From Rhodovastum atsumiense (GTDB lineage Bacteria > Pseudomonadota > Alphaproteobacteria > Acetobacterales > Acetobacteraceae): 64,000 bases of DNA. The stretch lies in the NCBI RefSeq assembly GCF_937425535.1, contig NZ_OW485601.1, positions 2,506,501 through 2,570,500 of the forward strand, given 5' to 3'. Positions 47,771 to 55,320 of the stretch are shown one piece after another. Below the pieces are notes generated by a model, which was given only the letters and a program-made list of their open reading frames with translations, did no database searches and was not told the origin of the DNA. Each line of letters opens with the position of its first letter. Positions within the stretch are counted from its first letter, which is position 1. Both the position numbers and the translations under genes were made by a program.

Positions 47771-49594
47771 ATGACGAACGGGGAACCCAACCTGTCAGAC
47801 GATCCGGGCAACATCAACCCGACGGCCTTGATGGGATGGCCCTGGAAACTGTCGCTGTTCATGTTGGTGGCGGCGGTGATCGCCGCTGCGTTCGTGGTCG
47901 CGCCGGACCTGGGACTGTCCAACATCGCCGGCCTGTCGTTGCCGCGTGCCTCGCCCTGGGTGGTCGTTGCCTGTGTCATGCTCTCGGCGTTGCTGGCGTT
48001 GCTGGCGGGGCCGATGGCGGTGGTGCGGCTGGCGATGGATTTTTCCAGCCAGCCGCAGCCGGTGGTGGAGATCGAAAACCTGCGCGGTGAGGATCTGGTG
48101 CCGGCCCTGCGCAGGCTGTTGCAAGAGGAACGGCGCTGGGTTCAGGAATCGGCCAATGCCGCGCATGGCGCGATGTCGGTGGGCGTGCAACTGACCGAGG
48201 TTGCCCGTGATGCCGAGCGCCGCCTGCGATCCCTGTCGGTGCAGCCGCTGCAGGCTGAGATTCCGGCGGACATCCGTGCTGGCATGCAACAGATTCTGAC
48301 CGGTCTGCGTGACCTGACGACGCAGGCGCCGCGGGGTGAGGCGTCGGAGGCGATGCGTTCGGAGTTGCAGGAGATCCTGGCCGGCCTGCGTGCGCTGACG
48401 GCGCAGGCGCCGCGGGGTGAGGCGTCGGAGGCGATGCGTTCGGAGTTGCAGGAGATCCTGGCCGGCCTGCGTGCGCTGACGGCGCAGGCGCCGCGGGGTG
48501 AGGCGTCGGAGGCGATGCGTTCGGAGTTGCAGGAGATCCTGGCCGGCCTGCGTGCGCTGACGGCGCAGGCGCCGCGGGGTGAGGCGTCGGAGGCGATGCG
48601 TTCGGAGTTGCAGGAGATCCTGGCCGGCCTGCGTGCGCTGACGGCGCAGGCGCCGCGGGGTGAGGCGTCGGAGGCGATGCGTTCGGAGTTGCAGGAGATC
48701 CTGGCCGGCCTGCGTGCGCTGACGGCGCAGGTGCCGCGGGGTGAGGCATCGGTGGAGATGCGTGCGGAGCTGCAGGAGATCCTGGCCGGCCTGCGTGCGC
48801 TGACGACACAGGCGCCGCGGGACGAGGCCGCGCCTGAAACGGGTGCGGAGATCCGTGACATCCTGGGCAGCCTGCGCGAGACGGTGGCGCAGGCGGATAC
48901 GCGCCTGGCCAGTGCGCTCGATGTGGCAGCCCGGGCCGGGCAGCAACTGGAAGAGAGCGGCACCGTCCTGGCCCGCATCGCCGCGGATCTGGGCACGGCC
49001 GGCGAACGCCTGCAGCCCGGTCCCGCCCACACCGACGAGGCAGCGCTCACCGAGGCCGCGGCCCGTCTCGAAGCGGTCGGCAACATCGTCGCGGGGGTGA
49101 CGGCACAGATCAACGGTGCGGCCGAGCGGCTGCAGGATTTCGCCGGCCGGGCTGACGAGGCGACCACCAACGTGCTGACGCATCTGGATGCCGTCGCCAG
49201 CGCCTATGCCTGTGCCGTGACCGACCTCACCGGTTTGCGTGACCGGCTGGAAGCGGCCAGCGACCGTTCCAAGATCGTGATCGAGGCGGCGGCGGCGCGG
49301 CTGGCCGGCACGGGCACGCGCGACACCGAGGCGGCCCGGCGCATCGAGGTCAATACCCAGGCCCTCTCCGCCATCGTTACGCGGCTCGGCGAGGAGATCC
49401 TCTATCTGCGCACGACGGCCGAGCGGCATGACGCGATCGTCGCCGGGGCGATGGCACGGCTCGTGGAGATCATGCCACCGGATGGCGCGCCCGCGGAGGC
49501 TTCGCAGGGCAGCGATGGCGACGCGAAGGACGATCCCGCACCGGACACGGCGCCCGACCTTCCCACGGAGAAAGGGGCCGCCGGGAATGGATAG
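47771..49594 (+). CDS. Membrane-anchored coiled-coil protein with perfect tandem repeats
   Basis: A 607-residue protein of unrecognised family. Two membrane helices (SLFMLVAAVIAAAFVV near 30-46 and WVVVACVMLSALLALLAGPMAVV near 64-86) are followed by a long cytoplasmic or periplasmic helical region. Residues 186-347 contain six copies of a 27-residue unit (APRGEASEAMR, then SELQEILAGLRALTAQ), five identical and one diverged. A seventh, weaker copy follows to about 374, and a half copy (ADIRAGMQQILTGLRDLTTQ) precedes. Further helical segments with Ala-rich heptads (ARAGQQLEESGTVLARIAADLG, VTAQINGAAERLQDFA) extend to 560, then an acidic, Pro-rich tail. The layout resembles methyl-accepting or RmuC/Apolipoprotein-like rods, but no HAMP or signalling tip is seen. 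SD GAGGAG precedes the ATG. Confidence 0.8.
   Translation: MTNGEPNLSDDPGNINPTALMGWPWKLSLFMLVAAVIAAAFVVAPDLGLSNIAGLSLPRASPWVVVACVMLSALLALLAGPMAVVRLAMDFSSQPQPVVEIENLRGEDLVPALRRLLQEERRWVQESANAAHGAMSVGVQLTEVARDAERRLRSLSVQPLQAEIPADIRAGMQQILTGLRDLTTQAPRGEASEAMRSELQEILAGLRALTAQAPRGEASEAMRSELQEILAGLRALTAQAPRGEASEAMRSELQEILAGLRALTAQAPRGEASEAMRSELQEILAGLRALTAQAPRGEASEAMRSELQEILAGLRALTAQVPRGEASVEMRAELQEILAGLRALTTQAPRDEAAPETGAEIRDILGSLRETVAQADTRLASALDVAARAGQQLEESGTVLARIAADLGTAGERLQPGPAHTDEAALTEAAARLEAVGNIVAGVTAQINGAAERLQDFAGRADEATTNVLTHLDAVASAYACAVTDLTGLRDRLEAASDRSKIVIEAAAARLAGTGTRDTEAARRIEVNTQALSAIVTRLGEEILYLRTTAERHDAIVAGAMARLVEIMPPDGAPAEASQGSDGDAKDDPAPDTAPDLPTEKGAAGNG
48326..48811 (+). repeat. 81-bp tandem repeat array (6 units; 5 identical)
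   Basis: Units of 81 bp start at 48326, 48407, 48488, 48569, 48650 and 48731. The first five are identical base for base (beginning GCGCCGCGGGGTGAGG). The sixth begins GTGCCG and differs at several bases. A degraded seventh runs to 48892. All are in frame, giving 27-residue units. Complete identity including third positions indicates recent expansion or gene conversion. Confidence 0.95.
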
Positions 49595-49624
49595 GTGTCC
49601 TTGCCACCATGACGATGCGGGAGG

Positions 49625-52600
49625 CTACCGCCCGCCGGGCGTCGTGCCCGTTGCACGGGCCGCGCGGGCTTCGGCCAGCGCCTGCGTCAGCGCCGCATGT
49701 AGCCGGTCGGCTTCCCGCTCCGCGTTGATCCACCAGTCCGTCGCCCAGACGCGCAGGACCCGCCATCCCAGCCGCTCCAGCACCAGCGGCCGCAGCCGGT
49801 CGCGGTCGCGCGCGCTGGCGCCACGCCGATAGGCGCCGCCGTCACACTCCACGCCGGCCAGGAAGGCGCCGGGCACATCCGGATCCACCACGCCGAGGTC
49901 GATGCGCAGGCCGGACAGGCCGATCCGGTGCCGCACCTCCCAGCCGCGTGCGCCCAGCCGCCCGGCGACCGACAGCATGAAGAGGGAATCGGGTTCGTCC
50001 GGTGGCGCGGAAGCGGGCATGTCGCCGGAGGCACCCTGTTCGGCGAAAGCGAGGAACTGCCGCAGATGCGCCACACCCGGCGCGGCGCTGCGGGCGGGAT
50101 CGATCTGCCCGGCGCGCAGGCTGGCGAACACGACCAGCGCCTGCCGCGCGCGCGTCACCGCCACGTTCAGCCGTCGCTCGCCGCCGTCCTGGTTGAGCGG
50201 GCCGAAATTCATCAGCACCCGGCCCGTCGCGTCCGGCCCGTAGGTGAGCGAGAACAGCATGACATCGCGTTCCTCGCCCTGCACGCCTTCGATGCTCTTC
50301 ACCAGCACCGGTTCGGGCGCGTCGTCGCAGAAATGTGGCTCCAGCGCCGGGTCGTCGCGCCGCGCCGCATCCAGCAGATCTTCGATCAGCGCCTGCTGCT
50401 CAGCGTTGAAGGTGACGATACCAAGGGAGGGCACCGGCCCGCCGCTCCGTCGTTCCCGCAGCAGCGCCAGCGCCGCGGCGACCACGGCACGTGCCTCGGT
50501 GGAATTGGTGCGGGTGCCGGCCCGGTCATAGATGCCATCTGGCACGTGCCGGAAGGAAACTGCGGTGTCGCGCGTGACCGGGGAGGGAAAGGTCAACAGA
50601 CGGCCGCCATAATAGGTCCGGTTGGAAAAGGCGATCAGGCTCTCGTGGCGGCTGCGGTAATGCCAGCTCAGCTCGATCGCGGGCAGGCCGGCGCCGAGGC
50701 ATTCATCAAGGATGGAATCAAGGTCCTGCGCATCGAACTCCGCCACGTCTTCGGCGACACCCGGCGATTGCCGTTCGAAGAAGCGGGTGGGCGGAAGCTG
50801 CTGCGGATCGCCCGCCACCACCACCTGCCGGCCGCGCCCGATCACGCCGATCGCATCCCAGGCCGGGATCTGCGAGGCTTCATCGAAGATCACCAGATCG
50901 AACGGCTCGGCATCGGCCGGCAGGTACTGCGCGACCGAGAGCGGGCTCATCATCAGGCAGGGCGTGAGCCGCCGCAGCAGCCGCGGCATCCGCGCCGCCA
51001 ACTGGCGCACCGGCAGATGCCGCTGTCGTTTCGCCAGCTCGCGGGCCAGCACCGCGTAGTCCGGGTCACGCGCGCGCGCCTCGGCATCCGGCACCTCGGC
51101 GACCAGCCGCGCCCGCGCCAGCCGGGCGGCAAGGTCCAGCAGCCGCGCATCCAGCGCCCGGAAGCGGGCGATGCGGGTTTCGTGCCGGGAGGCAGCGAAG
51201 CCGCGCAGGCGTGGGGCGGCGGCGACCGTCACGCCGATCCACCAGCGCAGGTAGCTCGTCTCGAACGCCCGGACCGCATCGGCGGGCGCGATGTCCCCCG
51301 TCTCCAGGGCGCGCAGCAACGGCCCGAGCCCGGCGGCTTCCGCCCGCTGCGCCACCTCGCGCCAGGCGCACCAGGGCCGCAGCAGCCCGGCCGCGCCGTG
51401 CCAGCCGGCCAGATGCACGGCCAGCGCCGGTGCCCAGTCCGCGCGGGCGGGATCGATGATCGGGGTGGGGTCGCTGCCGCTGAGTTTCGCCACGGCCCGC
51501 AAGGCTGACCGTGCCTCGGCCCAGGCGCCGCGCAGCCGCCGCAGCACCGATCCGGCCGGGCCGGTCGGGGCCAGCAGCTCCGCGCCGTCGCGCAGCAGCC
51601 CGGCCAGGGTTCGGCGCAGCGTCCGCAATTCTGCCGCGTCGGCGACACAGGCGGCGACGGCCCGGCGCAGCCGCCTGGCCCGCGCGGCGGCGGCTTCCAG
51701 CCGGACGACATCCGTGTCCGGCCCGGCCCATAACGCGCCGAGCGAAGCGGCCAGGGTCGGTTCCGCCGCGGCGATGGCCTGTGCGATCTCCTGCAGTTCC
51801 GCCAGCCGTGCCAGGTCCGCGCCGCATTCCCGCGGCAGCCGGCCAGTGGTTGCCGTGGCGAGGCGGCGACGCAGCGCCCAGCGTGCCAGCCAGCGCCGTG
51901 GCAAGTTGTGCGTCGCGGTGGCGTCCCAGCGCCGGCGCAATTGCTGCAACGGCAGGGCCATCGCGTCGGGCTTCCAGGATGCGTCCAACGCGGCGCGCAA
52001 CTCCTGTCGGCGCAGGAGCCGTGTCGTGGCCAGGGCCAGCGCCGCCTCGCCATTCCGCGCACCCTGGCCCAGCACCCAGAGGCTGTCGGCAGCGGCGGGG
52101 TCGAGCAACACGCCGGCCAGCGTATCCAGCGCGGACAGAAGCGTGTACGACGCGGCCGGGGCCGGTAGCCCGAGCACCCGCACGGCCTCCGTCGCGGCTG
52201 CCTGCAGCGTCGTCAGGGAATCGGCGGCGGTTGTCGCCGCCTGCAACAATTGTGTTTGCCACGGTGGTGTCCACGCGGCCGTGGCGATGCCGGCGAGCGC
52301 CGTATTGGCGAGAACATCGCCCACCTCGACGCGCATCGCGGCGGCTTCTTCCACCTGCTCGCGCAGATGCCGATAGGCGTCCGGATCCTGCGCCGCCGCC
52401 GCGGGCCAGGTGAGGGCAGGCGCCGGGACTGCGTCGGTCCCGGTCTGCAGCGCGCGGCCGATCGCCTCGAACAGGGTCCAGCCATTGCCGGCACGCCGAT
52501 GCAGCGCCTGGAGATAGCCGTCCAGCTCGGCCCGCAAGGCCGCCGCCGCGTCCCCGGCGGCCTGCCAGTCCTGCGGGTCGAACGCCGCCTGGGCCCGCAG

Positions 52601-53737
52601 CGCCTGGCGCATCCGTTCGAGCACGGCCGCCTTGCTGGTGCGCGCGGAGAACAGGTCGAGGCAGAAGGCATCGAGCCCGACCCGGTGCAGGCGCCGCTGC
52701 ACCACTTCCAGCGCCGCCCGCTTCTCCGCCACGAACAGCACGCTGCGCCCGCGCGCCAGCGCATCGGCGATGATGTTGGCGATGGTCTGGCTCTTGCCGG
52801 TGCCGGGCGGGCCGATCAGGACGAAGCTCTGGCCGGCGGCCGCGGCGGCGACGGCGCGCAGCTGCGAGCCGTCGGCATCGAGCGGGCAGACCAGATCGTC
52901 CGTCGTGGGTGCGGCCGGGCGGCCCGGACGCGGCGCGGTGGTCGCGCCTGCGGGACCGCCGAGCAGCCGGCAGGCGACCTCGTTCTGGCGCAGCGCCGCG
53001 GCGCGCTCCGCCAGATCCTTCCACATCAGGAATTTCGTGAAGGAGAGGTTGGTCAGCACCACCTCCTCCGTCACCGCCCAGCCGGGCAGCTCGCGCAGCC
53101 CGCCACGGAAGCTGTCGAGCACCCGGGCCACGTCGATGCTGCCCTCGCCGCCGGGCGGCAGCTCGCCGTCCAGGTCCGGGAAGACCAATCCGAAATCCTG
53201 CTTCAGCAGTTCCAGCAGGGTGGCATTGAGGCGCGGTTCGTCATCGTGCGGCCGCAGGGTGAAGCCCGCGCGCACGCTCGGTCGTTCCAGTGTCACCGGC
53301 AGCAGCAGGATCGGCGCGCGGAATGGCTCGCTGCGGCTCTTCTGCCGCCACAGCAGGGCGCCGAGGGTCAGGAACAGCGTGTTGGCGCCTCCCTCCTGCC
53401 AGGCGGCGCGGGCGCTTCGGTAGATCTCGGTCAGCACCGCCTGCAGCGATGCTGCATCGGCCTCGGTCGCCAGGTCACGCACGCCCAGGTCCGGCGCCGG
53501 TTCGGACCTGGGACGGAAGCGCAGCGGCGCCTCTGCGGGGCGTCCGCGCATCTGCCCCAGCATTGCCTCGATCCGGACGGGATCGGCCCCGGTGATCGCC
53601 AGCGCCTGCCGCCCCCCAACCGGCAAATTGAGCAGCCGGTTGCGACCGGAGATGTCGAGCAGCCGCTGGCGCCAGCGCGCCAACCGGTCGGGCGCCTCAT
53701 GCACCGGCGTTCTCTGCGGAGAAAGAAATTTGCACAT
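49625..53737 (-). CDS. DUF4011 superfamily I helicase with C-terminal restriction-endonuclease-like domain
   Basis: A 1370-residue cytoplasmic protein. N-terminal DUF4011 region (about 12-245; RWRQRLLDISGRNRLLNLP, GGANTLFLTLGALLW). Helicase: Walker A GPPGTGKSQTIAN near 309, Walker B LVIFDEASQIP near 950, DPQQLPPTRFF, VQGEERDVMLFSLTYG and NVAVTRARQALVVF near 1190. C-terminal PD-(D/E)xK-type nuclease near 1270-1350 (RIDLGVVDP, VECDGGAYRRG, RDRDRLRPLVLERLGWRVLRVWATDWW). This is the domain set of single-gene helicase-nucleases reported among phage-defence candidates. Between the helicase motifs lies a very long Ala/Leu/Arg-rich insert (about 370-850). ATG 53737 is chosen because the DUF4011 begins soon after; GTG 53703 and upstream ATGs are possible. 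It is divergent from soxB with a 43-bp gap. Confidence 0.85.
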   Translation of the reverse strand: MCKFLSPQRTPVHEAPDRLARWRQRLLDISGRNRLLNLPVGGRQALAITGADPVRIEAMLGQMRGRPAEAPLRFRPRSEPAPDLGVRDLATEADAASLQAVLTEIYRSARAAWQEGGANTLFLTLGALLWRQKSRSEPFRAPILLLPVTLERPSVRAGFTLRPHDDEPRLNATLLELLKQDFGLVFPDLDGELPPGGEGSIDVARVLDSFRGGLRELPGWAVTEEVVLTNLSFTKFLMWKDLAERAAALRQNEVACRLLGGPAGATTAPRPGRPAAPTTDDLVCPLDADGSQLRAVAAAAAGQSFVLIGPPGTGKSQTIANIIADALARGRSVLFVAEKRAALEVVQRRLHRVGLDAFCLDLFSARTSKAAVLERMRQALRAQAAFDPQDWQAAGDAAAALRAELDGYLQALHRRAGNGWTLFEAIGRALQTGTDAVPAPALTWPAAAAQDPDAYRHLREQVEEAAAMRVEVGDVLANTALAGIATAAWTPPWQTQLLQAATTAADSLTTLQAAATEAVRVLGLPAPAASYTLLSALDTLAGVLLDPAAADSLWVLGQGARNGEAALALATTRLLRRQELRAALDASWKPDAMALPLQQLRRRWDATATHNLPRRWLARWALRRRLATATTGRLPRECGADLARLAELQEIAQAIAAAEPTLAASLGALWAGPDTDVVRLEAAAARARRLRRAVAACVADAAELRTLRRTLAGLLRDGAELLAPTGPAGSVLRRLRGAWAEARSALRAVAKLSGSDPTPIIDPARADWAPALAVHLAGWHGAAGLLRPWCAWREVAQRAEAAGLGPLLRALETGDIAPADAVRAFETSYLRWWIGVTVAAAPRLRGFAASRHETRIARFRALDARLLDLAARLARARLVAEVPDAEARARDPDYAVLARELAKRQRHLPVRQLAARMPRLLRRLTPCLMMSPLSVAQYLPADAEPFDLVIFDEASQIPAWDAIGVIGRGRQVVVAGDPQQLPPTRFFERQSPGVAEDVAEFDAQDLDSILDECLGAGLPAIELSWHYRSRHESLIAFSNRTYYGGRLLTFPSPVTRDTAVSFRHVPDGIYDRAGTRTNSTEARAVVAAALALLRERRSGGPVPSLGIVTFNAEQQALIEDLLDAARRDDPALEPHFCDDAPEPVLVKSIEGVQGEERDVMLFSLTYGPDATGRVLMNFGPLNQDGGERRLNVAVTRARQALVVFASLRAGQIDPARSAAPGVAHLRQFLAFAEQGASGDMPASAPPDEPDSLFMLSVAGRLGARGWEVRHRIGLSGLRIDLGVVDPDVPGAFLAGVECDGGAYRRGASARDRDRLRPLVLERLGWRVLRVWATDWWINAEREADRLHAALTQALAEARAARATGTTPGGR

Positions 53738-53780
53738 CAGGAAATGGGCTGCTAGGTTCGCCGGCGGATCCTTCCTGCGG

Positions 53781-55034
53781 ATGACGCGCATGCCTTTCGC
53801 TCTGCTCAAGGCCGGTCTGCTCGGCCGGTTCCGGCCCCCCTCCCGCGAGTTGCCGGCCACGCCCGACCTGAAACCGCATTATGACGTGGTCATCATCGGG
53901 GCCGGCGGGCACGGGCTCGCCGCCGCCTACAACCTGGCCCGGTACTGGGGCGTCCGCTCGATCGCGGTGCTCGACCGCGGCTATATCGGCGGCGGCAACA
54001 CCGCGCGCAACACCGCGATCGTGCGTGCCAACTACCTCACGCCGGAGGGCGTGGGCTTCTACAAGGAATCGATGCAGCTGTTCGAGACGTTGAGCCAGGA
54101 GCTGGACTTCAACGTCATGTATACCCGCAAGCCGCATCTGACCCTGGCCCATACCGACGCCTCGATTCGCACCATGCGCTGGCGCGCCGAGGTGAATACG
54201 CATCTGGGCGTGCGCAGCGAACTGGTATTCCGCGACGAGATCGCCGCCATCGAGCCGAGGCTGCACCTGGGTGACGACGTGCGCTATCCGGTGCTGGGGG
54301 CGCTGTATCACCCGGTCGGCGGCACCGCGCGGCACGACGCCGTCGCCTGGGGCTATGCCATGCGCGCGGCGGAACTGGGGGTGGAGATCCACCAGTTGAC
54401 CGAGGTCACCGGCCTCGACGTCGCCGGTGGCAGCGTGCGGCGGGTGCACACCAATCGCGGCAGCATCGAATGCGGCCAGGTGCTGCAGGCAGTGGCCGGC
54501 GCGTCGAGCGAGGTTGCGCGCATGGCCGGGCTGAAGCTGGCCATCCGCACCGTGCCGCTGCAGGCCTGCGTGTCGCAGCCGCTCAAGCCGTTCCTGAACG
54601 CGATCATCGTTTCGGGATCGCTGCATTGCTACATCTGGCAGTCGCAGCGCGGCGAGCTGGTGATGGGCGGCGCGGTCGATCCCTATCCGCTGTGGTCGAC
54701 GCGCTCGACGCTCGATTTCAAGGAAGGGCTGATGGCCCATATCCTGGAATTGTTCCCGTTCCTGTCGGAAGTGCGGGTGATGCGGCAATGGGCCGGTATG
54801 GCCGACATGACGCCGGATTTCGCGCCGATCATGGGCAAGACGCATCTCGACAACTACTACATCGATGCCGGCTGGGGGACGTGGGGGTTCAAGGCGACGC
54901 CGGTCTGCGGCAAGCGGATGGCCGAATGCATCGCCACCAACCGCCAGCCCGACATCCTCGCCGCCTTCCACCACGACCGCTTCCTCCGCTTCGAGCAGGT
55001 CGGCGAGGCTGGCGCCGCCTCGGTCGGATCGTGA
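53781..55034 (+). CDS. soxB: Sarcosine oxidase beta subunit (SoxB)
   Basis: The FMN/FAD-binding catalytic subunit of heterotetrameric sarcosine oxidase, which demethylates sarcosine to glycine and passes the one-carbon unit to tetrahydrofolate. The 417-residue protein starts with a SoxB-type leader (ALLKAGLLGRF). It then has YDVVIIGAGGHGLAAAYNLA (FAD), GYIGGGNTARNTAIVRANYL, and QPLKPFLNAIIVSGSLHCYIWQSQRGELVMGGAVDPYP, all characteristic. GWAGMADMTPDFAPIMG-type block is RQWAGMADMTPDFAPIMG. Start 53781 or 53790; neither has a clear ribosome site. It is first of soxBDAG. Confidence 0.93.
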   Translation: MTRMPFALLKAGLLGRFRPPSRELPATPDLKPHYDVVIIGAGGHGLAAAYNLARYWGVRSIAVLDRGYIGGGNTARNTAIVRANYLTPEGVGFYKESMQLFETLSQELDFNVMYTRKPHLTLAHTDASIRTMRWRAEVNTHLGVRSELVFRDEIAAIEPRLHLGDDVRYPVLGALYHPVGGTARHDAVAWGYAMRAAELGVEIHQLTEVTGLDVAGGSVRRVHTNRGSIECGQVLQAVAGASSEVARMAGLKLAIRTVPLQACVSQPLKPFLNAIIVSGSLHCYIWQSQRGELVMGGAVDPYPLWSTRSTLDFKEGLMAHILELFPFLSEVRVMRQWAGMADMTPDFAPIMGKTHLDNYYIDAGWGTWGFKATPVCGKRMAECIATNRQPDILAAFHHDRFLRFEQVGEAGAASVGS

Positions 55035-55047
55035 GGGGAACGCTGCC

Positions 55048-55320
55048 ATGAAGATCATGACCTGCCCGCTGAACGGCCCGCGCAACATCTCGGAATTCAG
55101 CTATGGCGGCGAGGTGCGGCAGCGCCCGGCCCCCGGTGCCGCGCCCGAAGCCGTGGCCGATTACCTGTTCCTCAAGGACAACCGTGCCGGCATCACCCGC
55201 GAATGGTGGTGCCACGTTCCCACGTCCTATTGGTTCATCGCCGAGCGTGACGTCGTGTCCGACCGCATCCTGCGCACCTATCCTCCCAGCGAGCTGATCA
55301 CCGGGGAGGCTGGGCAGTGA
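55048..55320 (+). CDS. soxD: Sarcosine oxidase delta subunit (SoxD)
   Basis: A 90-residue small subunit that binds zinc and caps the complex. CPLNGPRNISEFSYGGEVR is the family signature. FLKDNRAGITREWWCHVPTSYWFIAERD supplies the second conserved stretch with Cys and His. SD GAGGGGAA lies 7 bases before the ATG. It is 13 bp after soxB and overlaps soxA by 4 bp. Confidence 0.92.
   Translation: MKIMTCPLNGPRNISEFSYGGEVRQRPAPGAAPEAVADYLFLKDNRAGITREWWCHVPTSYWFIAERDVVSDRILRTYPPSELITGEAGQ

Noticed and set aside
48326-48892. CRISPR array
   Set aside because: The 81-bp units are contiguous without spacers and are in frame within a coding gene. No cas genes are present.
47795-49429. Long antisense open frame (544 codons) opposite the repeat gene
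   Set aside because: It is a composition shadow of the GC-rich 81-bp repeats. It has no ribosome site and its product is Arg/Leu/His-rich with no family match. The sense protein has clear membrane helices and an SD.
53592-55034. Longer N-terminus of soxB overlapping the helicase gene
   Set aside because: The extra residues are antisense to DUF4011 and absent from SoxB proteins. The SoxB leader begins near 53781.
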